Shown: positions 15,790-25,979 of the stretch, in pieces
Position numbering within the stretch: the stretch's first letter is position 1
How the letters are laid out: each line of letters opens with the position of its first letter
Origin: Terriglobales bacterium
GTDB taxonomy: Bacteria > Acidobacteriota > Terriglobia > Terriglobales > Acidobacteriaceae
Direction of reading: 5' to 3'
Assembly (NCBI GenBank): GCA_035624455.1
Contig: DASPRM010000053.1
Coordinates: 1 to 44,184 of the forward strand
Length of the DNA: 44,184 nt
The notes under the pieces: generated by a model
What the model was told of the DNA's origin: nothing
Databases searched by the model: none
What the model saw: only the letters and a program-made list of their open reading frames with translations
Program-made: the position numbers and the translations under genes

Positions 15790-17463
15790 CTAGGCGGCTG
15801 CCGCGCGCTTCTGCGCGCGGTTGTATAAGACGTCAGCGATGTAATCCATATCTGCAATGAGGCCAGTCTGCGCCTGAAGAATGGCAGGGAAACCCAAACT
15901 TGTTTCGAAGGCGGGGATCTCCGCCGCACTCAGGCTGGCGGCTCCGATCGACAAACGCAGGCCTTCCTGTGCGACCTTAAGGGCAGCGTCGCGGGCGAAG
16001 ACTCGGCTCAGCGCTGCCAAAGCGTCGGGATCAAAGCGCCGGTTGGCTTTTTCGTTAAGCTTGTTATCCGCGGTCGCGGCGGCACGGCGGGCCAGGCATC
16101 CGGCGCACTCGGCGTAGGCGATCAACTCGCCGAGACGCAGGAGAATGTGCTGGAAGCGGGTGAGACGTGCCACTCTGGCCTTTTCCATTACCTCCGCAAG
16201 TGCATGCAGAGCCAGCGCGGCGATGTTGGCACCGACGTTGGGGCGCTGGGCGTGCAGGGCTTCCATTTTTTGCGCTTGCTCGTGATAGTACTGCCCGCGG
16301 GTTTTCAGATGGAGCTGCCAGCGGTCACGGCTGATGGTCATCTCCATGATTTCCGAGGTGCCCTCGTAGATGATGGTGATGCGAACGTCGCGGCTGATCT
16401 TCTCCACCATGTACTCGTGGGTGTAGCCGTAACCGCCCAGGGCCTGGATGCTGGCTTCGGCAGCCATATTGCCGGCCTCGGTGGCCATGTACTTGGCAAT
16501 GGCGCCTTCGGTGTTCAAGGTGCCTTCTCCGGCGTCAATGCGCTCGGCGGTTTCTTCGATATAGGCCCGGGCAGCTTCGAGGCGGGCGACGTGCGGGACG
16601 ATCAGTTTGTGGGTGTATCCCTGCTTTTCGGAGAGCGGCGCTCCTGCCTGGATGCGTTTTGTGGAATAGGGAATTGCACGATCCAGCGCCGCCCAGCCAC
16701 CTCCGAGTCCGAAGGCCGCAACCATCAGGCGGGTGTAGCCGAAGACAGCCTGCGCCTGGTTCAGGCCCTGGCCTTCCACGCCGCCGACCAGACGATCGGC
16801 ATCGACATAGACGTTGTCGAGCGCCAGTGCGGCGGTGTTGCTGAGGCGAATACCGTGCTTGTTTTCGGGCTTGTCGTGGGTGAAGCCCTTGGCCCCTTTT
16901 TCCACGATGAACCAACTGGGACCGCCGGGCGTGTTGGCCAGGATGGTGTAGGCATCGGCCACGCCACCATTGCTGATCCACTGCTTGTTGCCGGTGATCT
17001 TGTAGCCGACCACCCGGCCATTCTCGGTGACACGGTCCGCGGTGGTGCGCAGGGCTCCCAGATCACTGCCGGCTTCGGGCTCGGTGGCGCCGTAGGCGAA
17101 CAACAATCCTTCTTCCGCGATACGCGTCAGCCAGTGTTTTTTCTGCTCGGGAGTTGCACCGACGGTAATGGGATCGCTGCCCAGAAACGTGGCCAGTACC
17201 GATGTCGCCACACCCAGATCGACGCGCGCCATTTCTTCGCAGATGAGGTACACATCGAAGGCGCCGCCACCTAAGCCGCCGCAATCTTCGGGAACGAAGA
17301 GCAACTGAATGCCGAGCTGATCGGGATTGCACATGTAGCGGACGATTTCCATGGGGCATTCGTCTTTTTCGTCCAACTCGATGAGCTTCTCGTCGGGCAG
17401 ACGTTTCTTGGCGAAGTCTTTGAAGGATTTCAAACTCAGTTTCAGGGTTTTGAATGGGATCAT
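15790..17463 (-). CDS. Acyl-CoA dehydrogenase (long form)
   Basis: It oxidises acyl-CoA to trans-2-enoyl-CoA with FAD, passing electrons to ETF. The three-part fold is clear: an N-terminal helical domain, a beta domain with [15 protein letters not shown] and KQWISNGG, and a C-terminal helical domain with the catalytic-base region [10 protein letters not shown] (Glu near residue 367 from the ATG). About 160 extra C-terminal residues give the long form (557 residues against about 380 for short-chain enzymes), common for enzymes paired with membrane ETF acceptors. The ATG at 17463 has GAGGA ahead and is preferred over the in-frame GTG at 17478. It follows etfA by 11 nt and precedes the megasynthase by 78 nt. 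Because the synthase lacks an enoyl reductase, a reverse role is conceivable but unproven. Confidence 0.93.
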   Translation of the reverse strand: MIPFKTLKLSLKSFKDFAKKRLPDEKLIELDEKDECPMEIVRYMCNPDQLGIQLLFVPEDCGGLGGGAFDVYLICEEMARVDLGVATSVLATFLGSDPITVGATPEQKKHWLTRIAEEGLLFAYGATEPEAGSDLGALRTTADRVTENGRVVGYKITGNKQWISNGGVADAYTILANTPGGPSWFIVEKGAKGFTHDKPENKHGIRLSNTAALALDNVYVDADRLVGGVEGQGLNQAQAVFGYTRLMVAAFGLGGGWAALDRAIPYSTKRIQAGAPLSEKQGYTHKLIVPHVARLEAARAYIEETAERIDAGEGTLNTEGAIAKYMATEAGNMAAEASIQALGGYGYTHEYMVEKISRDVRITIIYEGTSEIMEMTISRDRWQLHLKTRGQYYHEQAQKMEALHAQRPNVGANIAALALHALAEVMEKARVARLTRFQHILLRLGELIAYAECAGCLARRAAATADNKLNEKANRRFDPDALAALSRVFARDAALKVAQEGLRLSIGAASLSAAEIPAFETSLGFPAILQAQTGLIADMDYIADVLYNRAQKRAAAA

Positions 17464-17474
17464 TACTGTTTTCC

Positions 17475-18461
17475 TCACTTTGCCGAAACGCTGCGCATTT
17501 CGCGGACTTTGTTGGTCAGTTCGGGCAGGAATTCCAGGATGTCATCGACAATGCCGACATCCGCTACCTGAAAGATGGGAGCCTTGGGATTTTTGTTAAT
17601 CGCGACGATGAATGGATTGCCTTTCAAACCGGCCAGGTGCTGGAACGCGCCGCTGATGCCGCACGCCAGATAGACCTTGGGCTTGACAGTCTTGCCGGAA
17701 GAACCGACCTGGCGGGATTTTTCCATCCACTTGGCATCGACTACGGGTCGTGAGCAGGAAACCGCTGCGCCCAGCGCGTCAGCCAGTTCCTGAGCGATGG
17801 CAACGTTCTCGGGTTTCTGAATACCTCGACCGATGGATACGAGGACGTTGTGTTTGGTGATATCGACATCGCCAGCTTCGGCCGCGATGGTCTGCAGATA
17901 ACGCCGGCCAGTGGTTAATGTGCCAATGGCTGCCGATTTGTCGAGCACCTGGCCATTTACGGCGGGGCCCTCAAGCGGCTTGAACGAACCAGGACGCACG
18001 CTGACAACCGCACCGGCTGAGGTGTCACAAGCCACGTGGGCGCTGACCTGGCCCCCGAATTCCTGGCGGACGACTTTGAGATGGGCACCATCCAGGCCGT
18101 CGATTGCGGTTACGTCGGAGACGAATGTTGACTTCAGCTTGATGGAGAGTCCCGGGGCCAGATCGATCCCGAAGTGCTCGTGCGCAACCAAGAGAATGCT
18201 GCCGGCAGGCACAACGCCTACGAGGGCTTTGCGGACCAACTCAGCGTTGGGATAGGCGAGAGCTTCATTCGAGATCTTCCAGACTTCAGCATAGGAAGCG
18301 CGGAGGGCGTTGCACGCGGACTCGAGGTCTGGACCCGAACCGGTGAGAATGGCGACGGGAGATGCGCCGGCATCAATCTTGCGTGCCGCTGCCGCCAGTT
18401 CCGCCGCGGGATCAGCGGGCACACCATCTTTGTGCAGGATGTAAGCAAAAATTCGAGGCAT
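17475..18461 (-). CDS. etfA: Electron transfer flavoprotein, alpha subunit
   Basis: A protein of 328 residues. The C-terminal FAD-binding domain is unmistakable: [20 protein letters not shown], then [20 protein letters not shown] and [20 protein letters not shown]. The N-terminal half is the usual alpha/beta domain that contacts EtfB. Its start codon overlaps the etfB stop codon by one base (TAATG), implying translational coupling and a 1:1 complex. With EtfB it should carry electrons between the acyl-CoA dehydrogenase encoded just downstream and the membrane oxidoreductase encoded just upstream. Confidence 0.96.
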   Translation of the reverse strand: MPRIFAYILHKDGVPADPAAELAAAARKIDAGASPVAILTGSGPDLESACNALRASYAEVWKISNEALAYPNAELVRKALVGVVPAGSILLVAHEHFGIDLAPGLSIKLKSTFVSDVTAIDGLDGAHLKVVRQEFGGQVSAHVACDTSAGAVVSVRPGSFKPLEGPAVNGQVLDKSAAIGTLTTGRRYLQTIAAEAGDVDITKHNVLVSIGRGIQKPENVAIAQELADALGAAVSCSRPVVDAKWMEKSRQVGSSGKTVKPKVYLACGISGAFQHLAGLKGNPFIVAINKNPKAPIFQVADVGIVDDILEFLPELTNKVREMRSVSAK

Positions 18462-19252
18462 TACTTCAACCCTCCTTTGGCTGCGACTAGCTCAAGAACT
18501 CTGTCGGCGTTTTCTTCGCGGCTGCCCTGCAGCATCTCGGCTCCCTTGCCGAGCGCGGGCACGAAATAGTCGAGACGTTTCACTTTGGCGCCGGTCTCGC
18601 CCACCGTGCCTGGATCGAGACCGAGGTCGGAAGTGGCGAAGGTTGGAATCGGTATGGACGCTACCTGGCGGATGCCGCGCATCCCGACGTAGCGCGGTTC
18701 GTTAATCCCGGTCTGAATCGAGAGCACACAGGGGAGATCGATCTCATTCATCTCCTTGTTGCCGCCCTCGATTTCGCGGCTGATCTTCAGCTTCTTGCTG
18801 TCGAGGACCTCGATGGAATTGACCAGAGACGCGAACGGATAATCGAGCATGGCGGCCAACATGCCTCCAACCTGGGCGCCGCCGTCTTCCGCCTGAACGC
18901 CGGTCAGGATCAGGTCGTAGTGACCCTTGTCGATGAAAGCTTTGAGGATGGTGGCGATACCTTTGCCGTCTGATCCGGTGAATTCCTCATCCGAGATCAG
19001 CACGCCCTGGTTTGCGCCCATGGCCATCTCGCGGCGCAGGACCTCCTCGTCGTCCTCGTTGCCCACGGTAACGACGGTGACGTTGCCGCCGAGCCTGGCG
19101 ACCAGCTGCAGCGCCTCTTCGACGGCATAGTTATCGGGTTCGTTGATGGAATAGACGAGGTCATCGCGCTCAATGTCGTTGCCGGCGCGGTTGAGCTGAA
19201 TCTCGTTTTCCGATGTGTCGGGCACTCTTCGTACGCAAACCAGAATTTCCAC
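18461..19252 (-). CDS. etfB: Electron transfer flavoprotein, beta subunit
   Basis: The EtfB start signature EILVCVRRVPDTSENEI is followed by NEPDNYAVEEALQL and a typical AMP/nucleotide-binding core with ILTGVQAEDGGAQVGGMLA. I place the start at the GTG at 19252 (263 residues) because GGAGGT lies four bases before it and the family begins at this point. The longer frame from 19276 lacks a ribosome site and would overlap the previous stop codon. It is the partner of etfA in the same operon. No NADH-linked bifurcating partner is encoded nearby, so the quinone-linked type is more likely. Confidence 0.95.
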   Translation of the reverse strand: MEILVCVRRVPDTSENEIQLNRAGNDIERDDLVYSINEPDNYAVEEALQLVARLGGNVTVVTVGNEDDEEVLRREMAMGANQGVLISDEEFTGSDGKGIATILKAFIDKGHYDLILTGVQAEDGGAQVGGMLAAMLDYPFASLVNSIEVLDSKKLKISREIEGGNKEMNEIDLPCVLSIQTGINEPRYVGMRGIRQVASIPIPTFATSDLGLDPGTVGETGAKVKRLDYFVPALGKGAEMLQGSREENADRVLELVAAKGGLK

Positions 19253-19272
19253 GTTTACCTCCGAACTGTTAT

Positions 19273-21351
19273 TCACGCCGCTTGCGCAGCTTCGCGGGCG
19301 ATGTGTTGGTCGACCAGTTCCGCCAGATCGATGGCGGTCATCTTTCCTTCCAGGCCTGCAACCTTGATGGCATCCTCAATGTTCACCATGCAGAACGGAC
19401 AGGCGGTTACGATCACGTTGACCCCAGCTTCGGCCGCCATCTGGACACGCTTTACCCCGATTCGCTCATCTTCCTTGGGTTCGTAGAACAACATCAGTCC
19501 ACCGCCACCGCAGCAGAAGGAGCGATCTCGCGAGCGGGTCATCTCGATCCGCTTGAGGCCCGGGATGGCATCGAGCACAGCGCGGGGCTCGTCGTAGACC
19601 TGGTTGTGCCGCCCCAGATAGCAGGGGTCGTGGAACGCGTAGACGCTATCGTTGTTTGCGATCGGGTGAAAGTTGAGCTTGCCGGTCTTAATTCCGCGGG
19701 CGATCACCTGGCTGATGTGCTCGACCGGGGGAAGGTCTTTGTAGTCGCGCTTCAGCGCGTTGTAGGCGTGGGGATCGGCGGTGACGATGCGGCTGACTCC
19801 TGAAGCCTTGATCGCGGCGACGTTCTGGTCGCGCAACGAGGCGAAGAGGAATTCCTCGCCGAAGCGCCGAACCTCATGACCGCTGTCTTTTTCCTTCGCG
19901 CCGAGGATTCCGAAATTCTCGCCTAGGTGGTCGAGGATTCTGGCTGTGGCCCGGCCAATCGACTGCATGCGGTCGTCGTAAGAGGTGATGCTGTCTACGA
20001 AGAAGAGGGTGTTGGCGCCATTCTTTTGGTCGAGAATCCTGACCTGGCAGGCTTGCTGGAACTCCTGGGCAGTGGCCCAGTCCGCCCTCTTCTTTTCCAT
20101 CTTGCCGTAGGGATTACCGCGGCTCTCCAGAGCCTTCAACGGTTTCTGCAAGGACTGGGGCACTCTTCCTTCATCGATCAGGCCGCGGCGCAGGTCGACG
20201 ATCTTGTCGATGTATTCCACCAGCAACGGGCACTCCTGTTCGCAGGCGCCGCAGGTAGTGCAGGACCAGATCTCATCCTCGGAATAGACATTCCCGACCA
20301 GGGGCGTGCTGTTGGTCGAGCTGCCGAACATTGGGTAATGCTGAAAGGCGTAATCTCGCGCCTTAATAGTGAGAAAGCGTGGAGACAATGGTCTGCCCAC
20401 CGAGTTGGAGGGGCAGTTATCCGAACAGCGGCCACAATCGGCGCAGCTGTAGAAGTCGAGCATGTGCTTCCAGGTGAAGTCCTCAAATTTCTTCACGCCG
20501 AAAGATTTCACCTGATCCAGTTGATCGTCGGAGATGCCCCATCGGACAGGCTTGAGCGCGTCGCGGTCGAGTTTGGCGAAGTAGACGTTGAACAGCGAGG
20601 TCTCCACGTGAAACTGAATGCCAAACGGCCGGTAGCAGAGCAGGAAGTAGAAAGTCAGTTCATGCAGGAGATAGGCGCCAATGTAGAGATTTCTCAGAGC
20701 TGTCAGCGAAGCGGAAGCGAAGGCGATCTGCAACATCCAAGGCAGGGACAAGAAGGCCAAAGCCGCCGCGGGTTGGCCGAGATGGGACTCACCGGCGGTC
20801 TTGGCGGCGGCGAAGGAACTGTCCGCCAGCATGAGTATGGCGATCAGCGCTAATAAGAAGATGGCGTCAATGGGATGGCCTTTGCCGAACTTTGCCGGCA
20901 CCGCGTAACGCGCAGGCTTGAAGACGGCGCGGCGAATGATCGCCACGATCATGCAAGCGAATACGACGGTAGAGGCGTAGTCGGTGATGAGGTCGTATAT
21001 CTGGCCGGCCTTGCCGGAGAGCATGGCGAAGTCCGGCCAGATACCGACGAAGAGCACGGTGAAGGCGCGCATGGCCAGCAGGATGAATCCGGCGAAGATC
21101 AGAATGTGAAGCGTTCCGGCGGTGCGGTAACGTGGGTGCTTCCATTGTCCCAGCCAATACTTGAAGACCATTCGCAAGCGGGCCCAGGGCTGATCGAAAC
21201 GGAAGTCGCGCTCCGCTTGCAGCAGTGGCGCCAGGCGTCGAGCCACGATGTAGGCAAAACAGGCGACCGCAAGAATGTGGATCATGAGGAACAGAACTTG
21301 CCCCGGGATCAACCAACTGGAGACTTGCGCTGCTGACGGGAGGTTTTCCAT
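19273..21351 (-). CDS. EMO-type ETF:menaquinone oxidoreductase (membrane + HdrD-like FeS protein)
   Basis: Residues 1-250 carry about six membrane helices of the nitrate-reductase-gamma/HdrE kind with His residues suited to heme b. Two ferredoxin motifs follow, CADCGRCSDNCP and CTTCGACEQECP (about 303-314 and 364-375). The C-terminal half has two CCG-type domains. The second is intact (HDPC, SFCCGGGG and ACPFC). The first has lost its cysteines, with FFVDSITSYDDR and EKDSGHEVRR where Cys is expected. Fusion of these parts beside etfAB is the hallmark of EtfAB:menaquinone oxidoreductases, which join acyl-CoA oxidation to the quinone pool. The ATG at 21351 is preceded by GGAGGAG and is preferred over the upstream TTG. 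The heme ligands are inferred. Confidence 0.9.
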   Translation of the reverse strand: MENLPSAAQVSSWLIPGQVLFLMIHILAVACFAYIVARRLAPLLQAERDFRFDQPWARLRMVFKYWLGQWKHPRYRTAGTLHILIFAGFILLAMRAFTVLFVGIWPDFAMLSGKAGQIYDLITDYASTVVFACMIVAIIRRAVFKPARYAVPAKFGKGHPIDAIFLLALIAILMLADSSFAAAKTAGESHLGQPAAALAFLSLPWMLQIAFASASLTALRNLYIGAYLLHELTFYFLLCYRPFGIQFHVETSLFNVYFAKLDRDALKPVRWGISDDQLDQVKSFGVKKFEDFTWKHMLDFYSCADCGRCSDNCPSNSVGRPLSPRFLTIKARDYAFQHYPMFGSSTNSTPLVGNVYSEDEIWSCTTCGACEQECPLLVEYIDKIVDLRRGLIDEGRVPQSLQKPLKALESRGNPYGKMEKKRADWATAQEFQQACQVRILDQKNGANTLFFVDSITSYDDRMQSIGRATARILDHLGENFGILGAKEKDSGHEVRRFGEEFLFASLRDQNVAAIKASGVSRIVTADPHAYNALKRDYKDLPPVEHISQVIARGIKTGKLNFHPIANNDSVYAFHDPCYLGRHNQVYDEPRAVLDAIPGLKRIEMTRSRDRSFCCGGGGLMLFYEPKEDERIGVKRVQMAAEAGVNVIVTACPFCMVNIEDAIKVAGLEGKMTAIDLAELVDQHIAREAAQAA

Positions 21352-21379
21352 GGTCTCCAACTCCTCCCCGTGGCGATTG

Positions 21380-22948
21380 CTAAGCGATCAATCGCGTGGG
21401 AGTTTCTTCCGCTTGCACTGCCAGCCCGGGCGTCGCGGGCAGATTGGCGCCAGGGGCGGGAACGGGGCCGGGAGTTTTCTTTGGTTTTGCGAGGGCCGGC
21501 TTCGAGGCCTCAATTCGCTTCTTTCTTTTGTTGCGTGGCGGCTGATGCCCTGCCGCCTGTTTCAGTTCTTTGAAGCTTGCTGACAAGAGTGTTTCCAGGC
21601 GCCGCAGATCCGGCGCCGCGTGTACCTCGCCGCTGAACCCGAAGTACATGGCTCCGTTGTAGCTCAGAATGGCGCAGTTGACGGCCATTTCGCCGCCGAC
21701 CGGGACGTAGGGGTACCACTGCAGCATCTTGTGGCCGATCAGGTAGAGGGGGAATTGCGGTCCCGGCACGTTGGTACAAACTAAATTGAACGGCGTAATC
21801 GGAAGCTGGCTGGCAATGGGACCGGCGAAAGCCTGCAACGAAGTGGGAAGCATTCCGACCAGACCGCCGGCCAGACTGACCAGCTCGGCGGCGTGCGACC
21901 GCTTGAGAAACTCAGTTCTCTTATGAACGGCGGCGAGCAGCTTTCGAGGATTGCGAATATCGAAGGGAATCGTGACCGGTACCAGCGAAATACGGTTTCC
22001 CATCTCGTTGGGCTGGCCATTCCCGCGCAGATTCACCGGAACCATGATGCGGAGCAGGCGGCCTTTTACCGGATCGCCATGGAGTTCGCAGTAGCGGCGG
22101 AAGGTAGCCGTCACCAGCGCGAGGATGACGTCGTTCACACTGGTTCCGCAAGCATGCCGGATCGCCTTGACCTCATCCAGAGGAATGTCTGCCCAGGCGA
22201 ACTTTTGCGGTCCGCGGTAAGGGAGATTGAATCGCAGCCGTTCGGTGAATGCCGTGATTTCCGGCAGCAGATGAAAGAATTCATCGGTTGAGGTACTGGC
22301 GCCAGTGGCCGCAGCCCGCTCGGCTATGCTCAGCAGGTCTTCGTAAGCGGAAAGAATTCGTCTGACGAAATCGGAATAGGAATCAATGACGCTGTTGGTC
22401 AGCGAGGTCCAGGCATTGCGTGGTGAGGCGACCTGGAGGCGTAGTTTCTTTCGAGGCAGTGGCTGCACTTCCGGGCTGGCATCGAGGAGAGCGTTCATGA
22501 TGCCCACTCCGGCGATGCCATCGACGACGCAGTGATGAATGCGGGCGATGAGGGCAGTGCGGTTACCTGTAAGACCGTGCACCAGGGTGAGGTCCCACAA
22601 AGGCCGGCGGCGGTCCATGACCTTGCTGAAGATTTTTCCGGCAAAGGTCTTCAACTCCGCCTCGGAGCCACGCTTGAGGGTCACGTCGAACACATGGTTG
22701 CGTATGTCGAAGTTGGGATCGAATTCCCAACTGGGCAGGCCAATGTTCAGCGGGGGAGCCACTAGTCTCTGGAGATAGCGGGGAATAAGCGGCAGTTTCG
22801 ATTCGACAAAACGGATGCAGGTTTTAAACGGAATCTGCCCATCGAACACGCAGACACTGGCCACGTTGAGCGGCATGTCCTTGCGCTCCAGGTTCAGGAA
22901 AACGGTGTCACCCCATGAGAGGCGATTGTCGAGAACGTCGTGCTGCAT
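21380..22948 (-). CDS. Wax ester synthase / acyl-CoA:diacylglycerol acyltransferase (WS/DGAT)
   Basis: It joins an acyl-CoA to a fatty alcohol or diacylglycerol to give wax ester or triacylglycerol, at the membrane/inclusion surface. The catalytic motif HHCVVDG lies at 138-144, preceded by RPLWDLTLV (about 115-123). The C-terminal half has the NDVILALV stretch and the PFNLVCTNVPGPQFPLYL motif conserved in this family. After about residue 470 there is a basic, Pro/Ala-rich tail not needed by the fold. It lies one base after the STAS gene and 28 nt before the EMO gene. With AdhE in the same operon as a possible alcohol supplier, ester formation is a plausible end step; glyceride acylation is the alternative. 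Confidence 0.92.
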   Translation of the reverse strand: MQHDVLDNRLSWGDTVFLNLERKDMPLNVASVCVFDGQIPFKTCIRFVESKLPLIPRYLQRLVAPPLNIGLPSWEFDPNFDIRNHVFDVTLKRGSEAELKTFAGKIFSKVMDRRRPLWDLTLVHGLTGNRTALIARIHHCVVDGIAGVGIMNALLDASPEVQPLPRKKLRLQVASPRNAWTSLTNSVIDSYSDFVRRILSAYEDLLSIAERAAATGASTSTDEFFHLLPEITAFTERLRFNLPYRGPQKFAWADIPLDEVKAIRHACGTSVNDVILALVTATFRRYCELHGDPVKGRLLRIMVPVNLRGNGQPNEMGNRISLVPVTIPFDIRNPRKLLAAVHKRTEFLKRSHAAELVSLAGGLVGMLPTSLQAFAGPIASQLPITPFNLVCTNVPGPQFPLYLIGHKMLQWYPYVPVGGEMAVNCAILSYNGAMYFGFSGEVHAAPDLRRLETLLSASFKELKQAAGHQPPRNKRKKRIEASKPALAKPKKTPGPVPAPGANLPATPGLAVQAEETPTRLIA

Positions 22949-22949
22949 C

Positions 22950-23270
22950 TCAGCTCTCCTTGCTTGGTGCGGCCAGGTGGGCGTCGTCGCTTACAAAAGA
23001 AAAGCGGGACGTTAGCCTGGACAGCTTAAGCACTTTGTAAACATCGACGCTCACGCCGTGCAATGTGACCTTGATGGCCTTGTCGTCGGCGCTGCCGGCG
23101 AATTTCGCCAGCGCGGCGAGCGCGTTGGGATCGATTCGGCGCACCGACGAGAAATCCAAGGCTAACTTGCCTTCGGCCCTGTCCAACTGCTCCTCGGCAG
23201 ATTGCAAAGCACGGGTCAGGCACTCTCCGTCAATCTTCAGTGACATTGGAATTGTCATAATCACAGCCAT
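22950..23270 (-). CDS. STAS-domain protein (anti-sigma-antagonist-like)
   Basis: A protein of 106 residues with the STAS fold: LDFSSVRRIDPNALAALAKF (38-57) aligns with the usual LDLSxVxxIDSSGLxxLL core, followed by an alpha/beta C-terminal half. The serine that is phosphorylated in SpoIIAA-type antagonists is replaced (Asp47-Pro48-Asn49-Ala50), so control by a kinase at that site is unlikely. It may instead act as a binding module, as in MlaB-type lipid-transport proteins. It sits 3 nt after adhE and 1 nt before the WS/DGAT gene, so it is part of the lipid operon. Its partner is unknown. Confidence 0.78.
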   Translation of the reverse strand: MAVIMTIPMSLKIDGECLTRALQSAEEQLDRAEGKLALDFSSVRRIDPNALAALAKFAGSADDKAIKVTLHGVSVDVYKVLKLSRLTSRFSFVSDDAHLAAPSKES

Positions 23271-23273
23271 TTC

Positions 23274-25949
23274 TTATGCCGTCTGTTTTTGCTGAACTGC
23301 AGTGACCGCCTCGGCCGCGCGGCGGCCCTCATAGGCCTTCCAGAACAATCCTGTTAATTCGCTGATCAATGGCATGCGAGGATTCGACAGCCAGGAAGGA
23401 TCGTCAAAAGCGGCCTTGGCCAATTCCGGTACCGCCCGCTCGAAGTCTTCCCTGGGGATTCCCAGGGAGGCGATGGAGCGGGGCATTCCCACGCGGTCAA
23501 GCAATGCCTCTACGGCTCTAATGAGGTTGTTAACTTTTTCTTCGACCGATTGACCGCCAAGTCCAAGCGTGTCCGCCGCGGTCGCATATTTTGGGGGTGC
23601 GACATATGCCCGCTGGTTGGGGGACGGCTTGAACTTGGCGGGGACCGACGCGTTGTAAGCAATCACGTGCGGCAACATGAGGGCATTCGCGCGTCCGTGC
23701 GCAACACCGAAGCGCGCGCCGAAGGCATGCGCCAGAGCGTGATTCACGCCGACCGACGCGTTGGCAAAAGCCATAGCCGCAATGCAGGCGGCGTTGTGCA
23801 TCATGAAACGCGCTTCTTCATCCCTGGGGTGCTCATAGGCGATGGGAAGGTACTTGAATGCCAGTTGAATCGCTTGCAGGGCGTTGGCGTCGGTGTAAGG
23901 AGAGGCGTAGACGGAAACCCAGGATTCCAGGGCATGGGTCAGGCAGTCCACCCCCGTATCTGCGGTGAGAGCTCTGGGCATGGACATGACGAATTGCGGA
24001 TCGACGATGGCTACATCCGGGCTCAGTGAGTAGTCAGCGAGAGTCACCTTGCGTCCGCGTGCTTTATCGAAGAGGACGGCAAAGGGAGTTATTTCACTTC
24101 CAGTTCCGCTGGTAGTGGAAATAGCAATCAGGCGCGCATGGTTAGTCTTGTCGGTTGGGAACTCGACGACGCGCTTGCGGAGGTCTAAGAAGGGAGCGGC
24201 CAGTTCGTCAATGTCAGCCTGCGGCGACTCGTACTTGAGCTTCATGATCTTGGCCCCATCAATTACCGATCCGCCGCCCAGGGCGATGATCTGGTCGGCT
24301 TTGTAGAAGTTGAGAGTTTCGACGCCCTGGGTGACGACCTTAAGCTCGGGCTCGGCGTCGGGGATGACCAGCACGTGGACTCGGGTCTGTGGAGGAAGGC
24401 AGCGCCGGACGGTATCGGCGTGGCCGATCTGCTCCAACGGCGCACTAGTAATAATGATGGTGGACTTGCTCGGGAACTGGCGCACGTTCTCGACGGCGTT
24501 CATGTTGAAGTAAATCTGATTGGGAACGCGGAACCACATATGCGCAGGTGTCCTGCGAGCCAGGCGTTTGATATTCAGGTAGTGATAGACATTGACGTTG
24601 TCGGTGGTGCTGTTGCCGCCGCCGGTTCCGCAGCCGAATGAGAAGGTGGGGACCATGTCGTTGTAGACTCCGCCCAGGGCGCCAATGGATCCGGGGGAGT
24701 TCACGATGATTCGCCCGGCATTGATCAGTTCACCAAACTTGCGAATGATGTCGTCGTTGTGCGAAAAGATGACGGCGGTGTGTCCCAGGCCGCCGGCATG
24801 ATTCACATCCAGGCAGACCTTGAGCGCCTCATCGGTGGAGTTCGCGCGATAGACTGCGAGCAGGGGAAACAATTTCTCGACAGACAAAGGGTGCTCGCGG
24901 CCTACGCCGTGAATGGGAGCAATCAGTAGCTTGGTATCGGGCTTAACCGAAAGACCAACCACACGGGCGATGTCGGTGGCTTTCTGCCCGACGGCCATGG
25001 GCTGCATGAAGCCGGTTTGGGGATCGATGACGGTACGCCCCAGCAACTCGGTTTCGTTTTCGTTACAGATGTGTGTCCCGAGATCGGCGAACTTCTTCAA
25101 CACGAGGTCATAAATTTCGTCGTCAATGACTACGGTCTGCTCGGAGGCGCAGATGGTTCCGTTGTCGAAAGTCTTGGAGGTGATGATGTCGACCACCGCC
25201 ATGTCCAGATCGGCAGTTTTTTCCAGATAGACGGGAGTATTGCCGGGCCCGACGCCCAGCGCGGGCTTGCCCGAGCTGTAAGCAGCTTTCACGGCGCCGG
25301 GGCCGCCGGTGGCGTCGATCAGTCCGATATCTTTGTGGCGCATCAGATAGGCGTTATCTTGCAGGGTATGCGCTTCCAGGCAGGTGAACACGCCTTCGGG
25401 AGCGCCGTGCTTGAGCGCCGCCTCATACATGATCCGCACTGCTTCGTAGCCACAATGACAGGCGCTGGGGTGCGGACTGAAGATAACGGCGTTCCGGGTT
25501 TTGATCGCCATGATGCATTTAAAGAGGACGGTGGAGGTCGGGTTGGTTATGGGAATGAGAGAAAAAATGACGCCGATCGGTTCCGCCATCTCCACCAGAC
25601 CACGCTCAGGAAACTCGCGAATGACGCCGACGGTGGGTTTGTCCTTAACGTAGTTGTAGACAAACTCCGTTGCCACCATGTTCTTGATGACCTTGTCTTC
25701 GAGAACACCCAGGCGGGTTTCTTCGATTGCCAGGCGGGCCAGATACTGAGCCTGGTCGAGTCCGGTCAAGACCATGGCTTTGACAATGCGATCGACGTCC
25801 TCCTGAGTGAATTGAGTAAAGACGGCGGCAGCGGCGCGGGCTTGACGGACGAGTCCTTCGAGACAGGCAATGCGCTCCGGACTGAGCACGCCAGAATTTT
25901 CTGCTTGCGAAACGCGGGTTCGCTCCTGCACATCGTTGCTCGTGATCAT
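23274..25949 (-). CDS. adhE: Bifunctional aldehyde/alcohol dehydrogenase AdhE
   Basis: It reduces acyl-CoA (classically acetyl-CoA) to aldehyde and then alcohol with NADH. The N-terminal CoA-acylating aldehyde dehydrogenase (about 20-450) has catalytic Cys267 in GTICASEQ. The C-terminal iron alcohol dehydrogenase (about 480-880) has GGGSVIDGAK and metal ligands Asp668, His672, His737 and His751, with the spacing seen in E. coli AdhE and FucO. The length (891) is normal. The ATG at 25949 has GGAGG four bases ahead. It is the first gene of the nine-gene operon, below a -24/-12 promoter. Here it could serve fermentation, or supply an alcohol for the WS/DGAT; sequence alone does not tell chain-length preference. 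Confidence 0.95.
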   Translation of the reverse strand: MITSNDVQERTRVSQAENSGVLSPERIACLEGLVRQARAAAAVFTQFTQEDVDRIVKAMVLTGLDQAQYLARLAIEETRLGVLEDKVIKNMVATEFVYNYVKDKPTVGVIREFPERGLVEMAEPIGVIFSLIPITNPTSTVLFKCIMAIKTRNAVIFSPHPSACHCGYEAVRIMYEAALKHGAPEGVFTCLEAHTLQDNAYLMRHKDIGLIDATGGPGAVKAAYSSGKPALGVGPGNTPVYLEKTADLDMAVVDIITSKTFDNGTICASEQTVVIDDEIYDLVLKKFADLGTHICNENETELLGRTVIDPQTGFMQPMAVGQKATDIARVVGLSVKPDTKLLIAPIHGVGREHPLSVEKLFPLLAVYRANSTDEALKVCLDVNHAGGLGHTAVIFSHNDDIIRKFGELINAGRIIVNSPGSIGALGGVYNDMVPTFSFGCGTGGGNSTTDNVNVYHYLNIKRLARRTPAHMWFRVPNQIYFNMNAVENVRQFPSKSTIIITSAPLEQIGHADTVRRCLPPQTRVHVLVIPDAEPELKVVTQGVETLNFYKADQIIALGGGSVIDGAKIMKLKYESPQADIDELAAPFLDLRKRVVEFPTDKTNHARLIAISTTSGTGSEITPFAVLFDKARGRKVTLADYSLSPDVAIVDPQFVMSMPRALTADTGVDCLTHALESWVSVYASPYTDANALQAIQLAFKYLPIAYEHPRDEEARFMMHNAACIAAMAFANASVGVNHALAHAFGARFGVAHGRANALMLPHVIAYNASVPAKFKPSPNQRAYVAPPKYATAADTLGLGGQSVEEKVNNLIRAVEALLDRVGMPRSIASLGIPREDFERAVPELAKAAFDDPSWLSNPRMPLISELTGLFWKAYEGRRAAEAVTAVQQKQTA

Positions 25950-25979
25950 GCGGCCTCCGTCATGCTGTTCTTAGCAATT

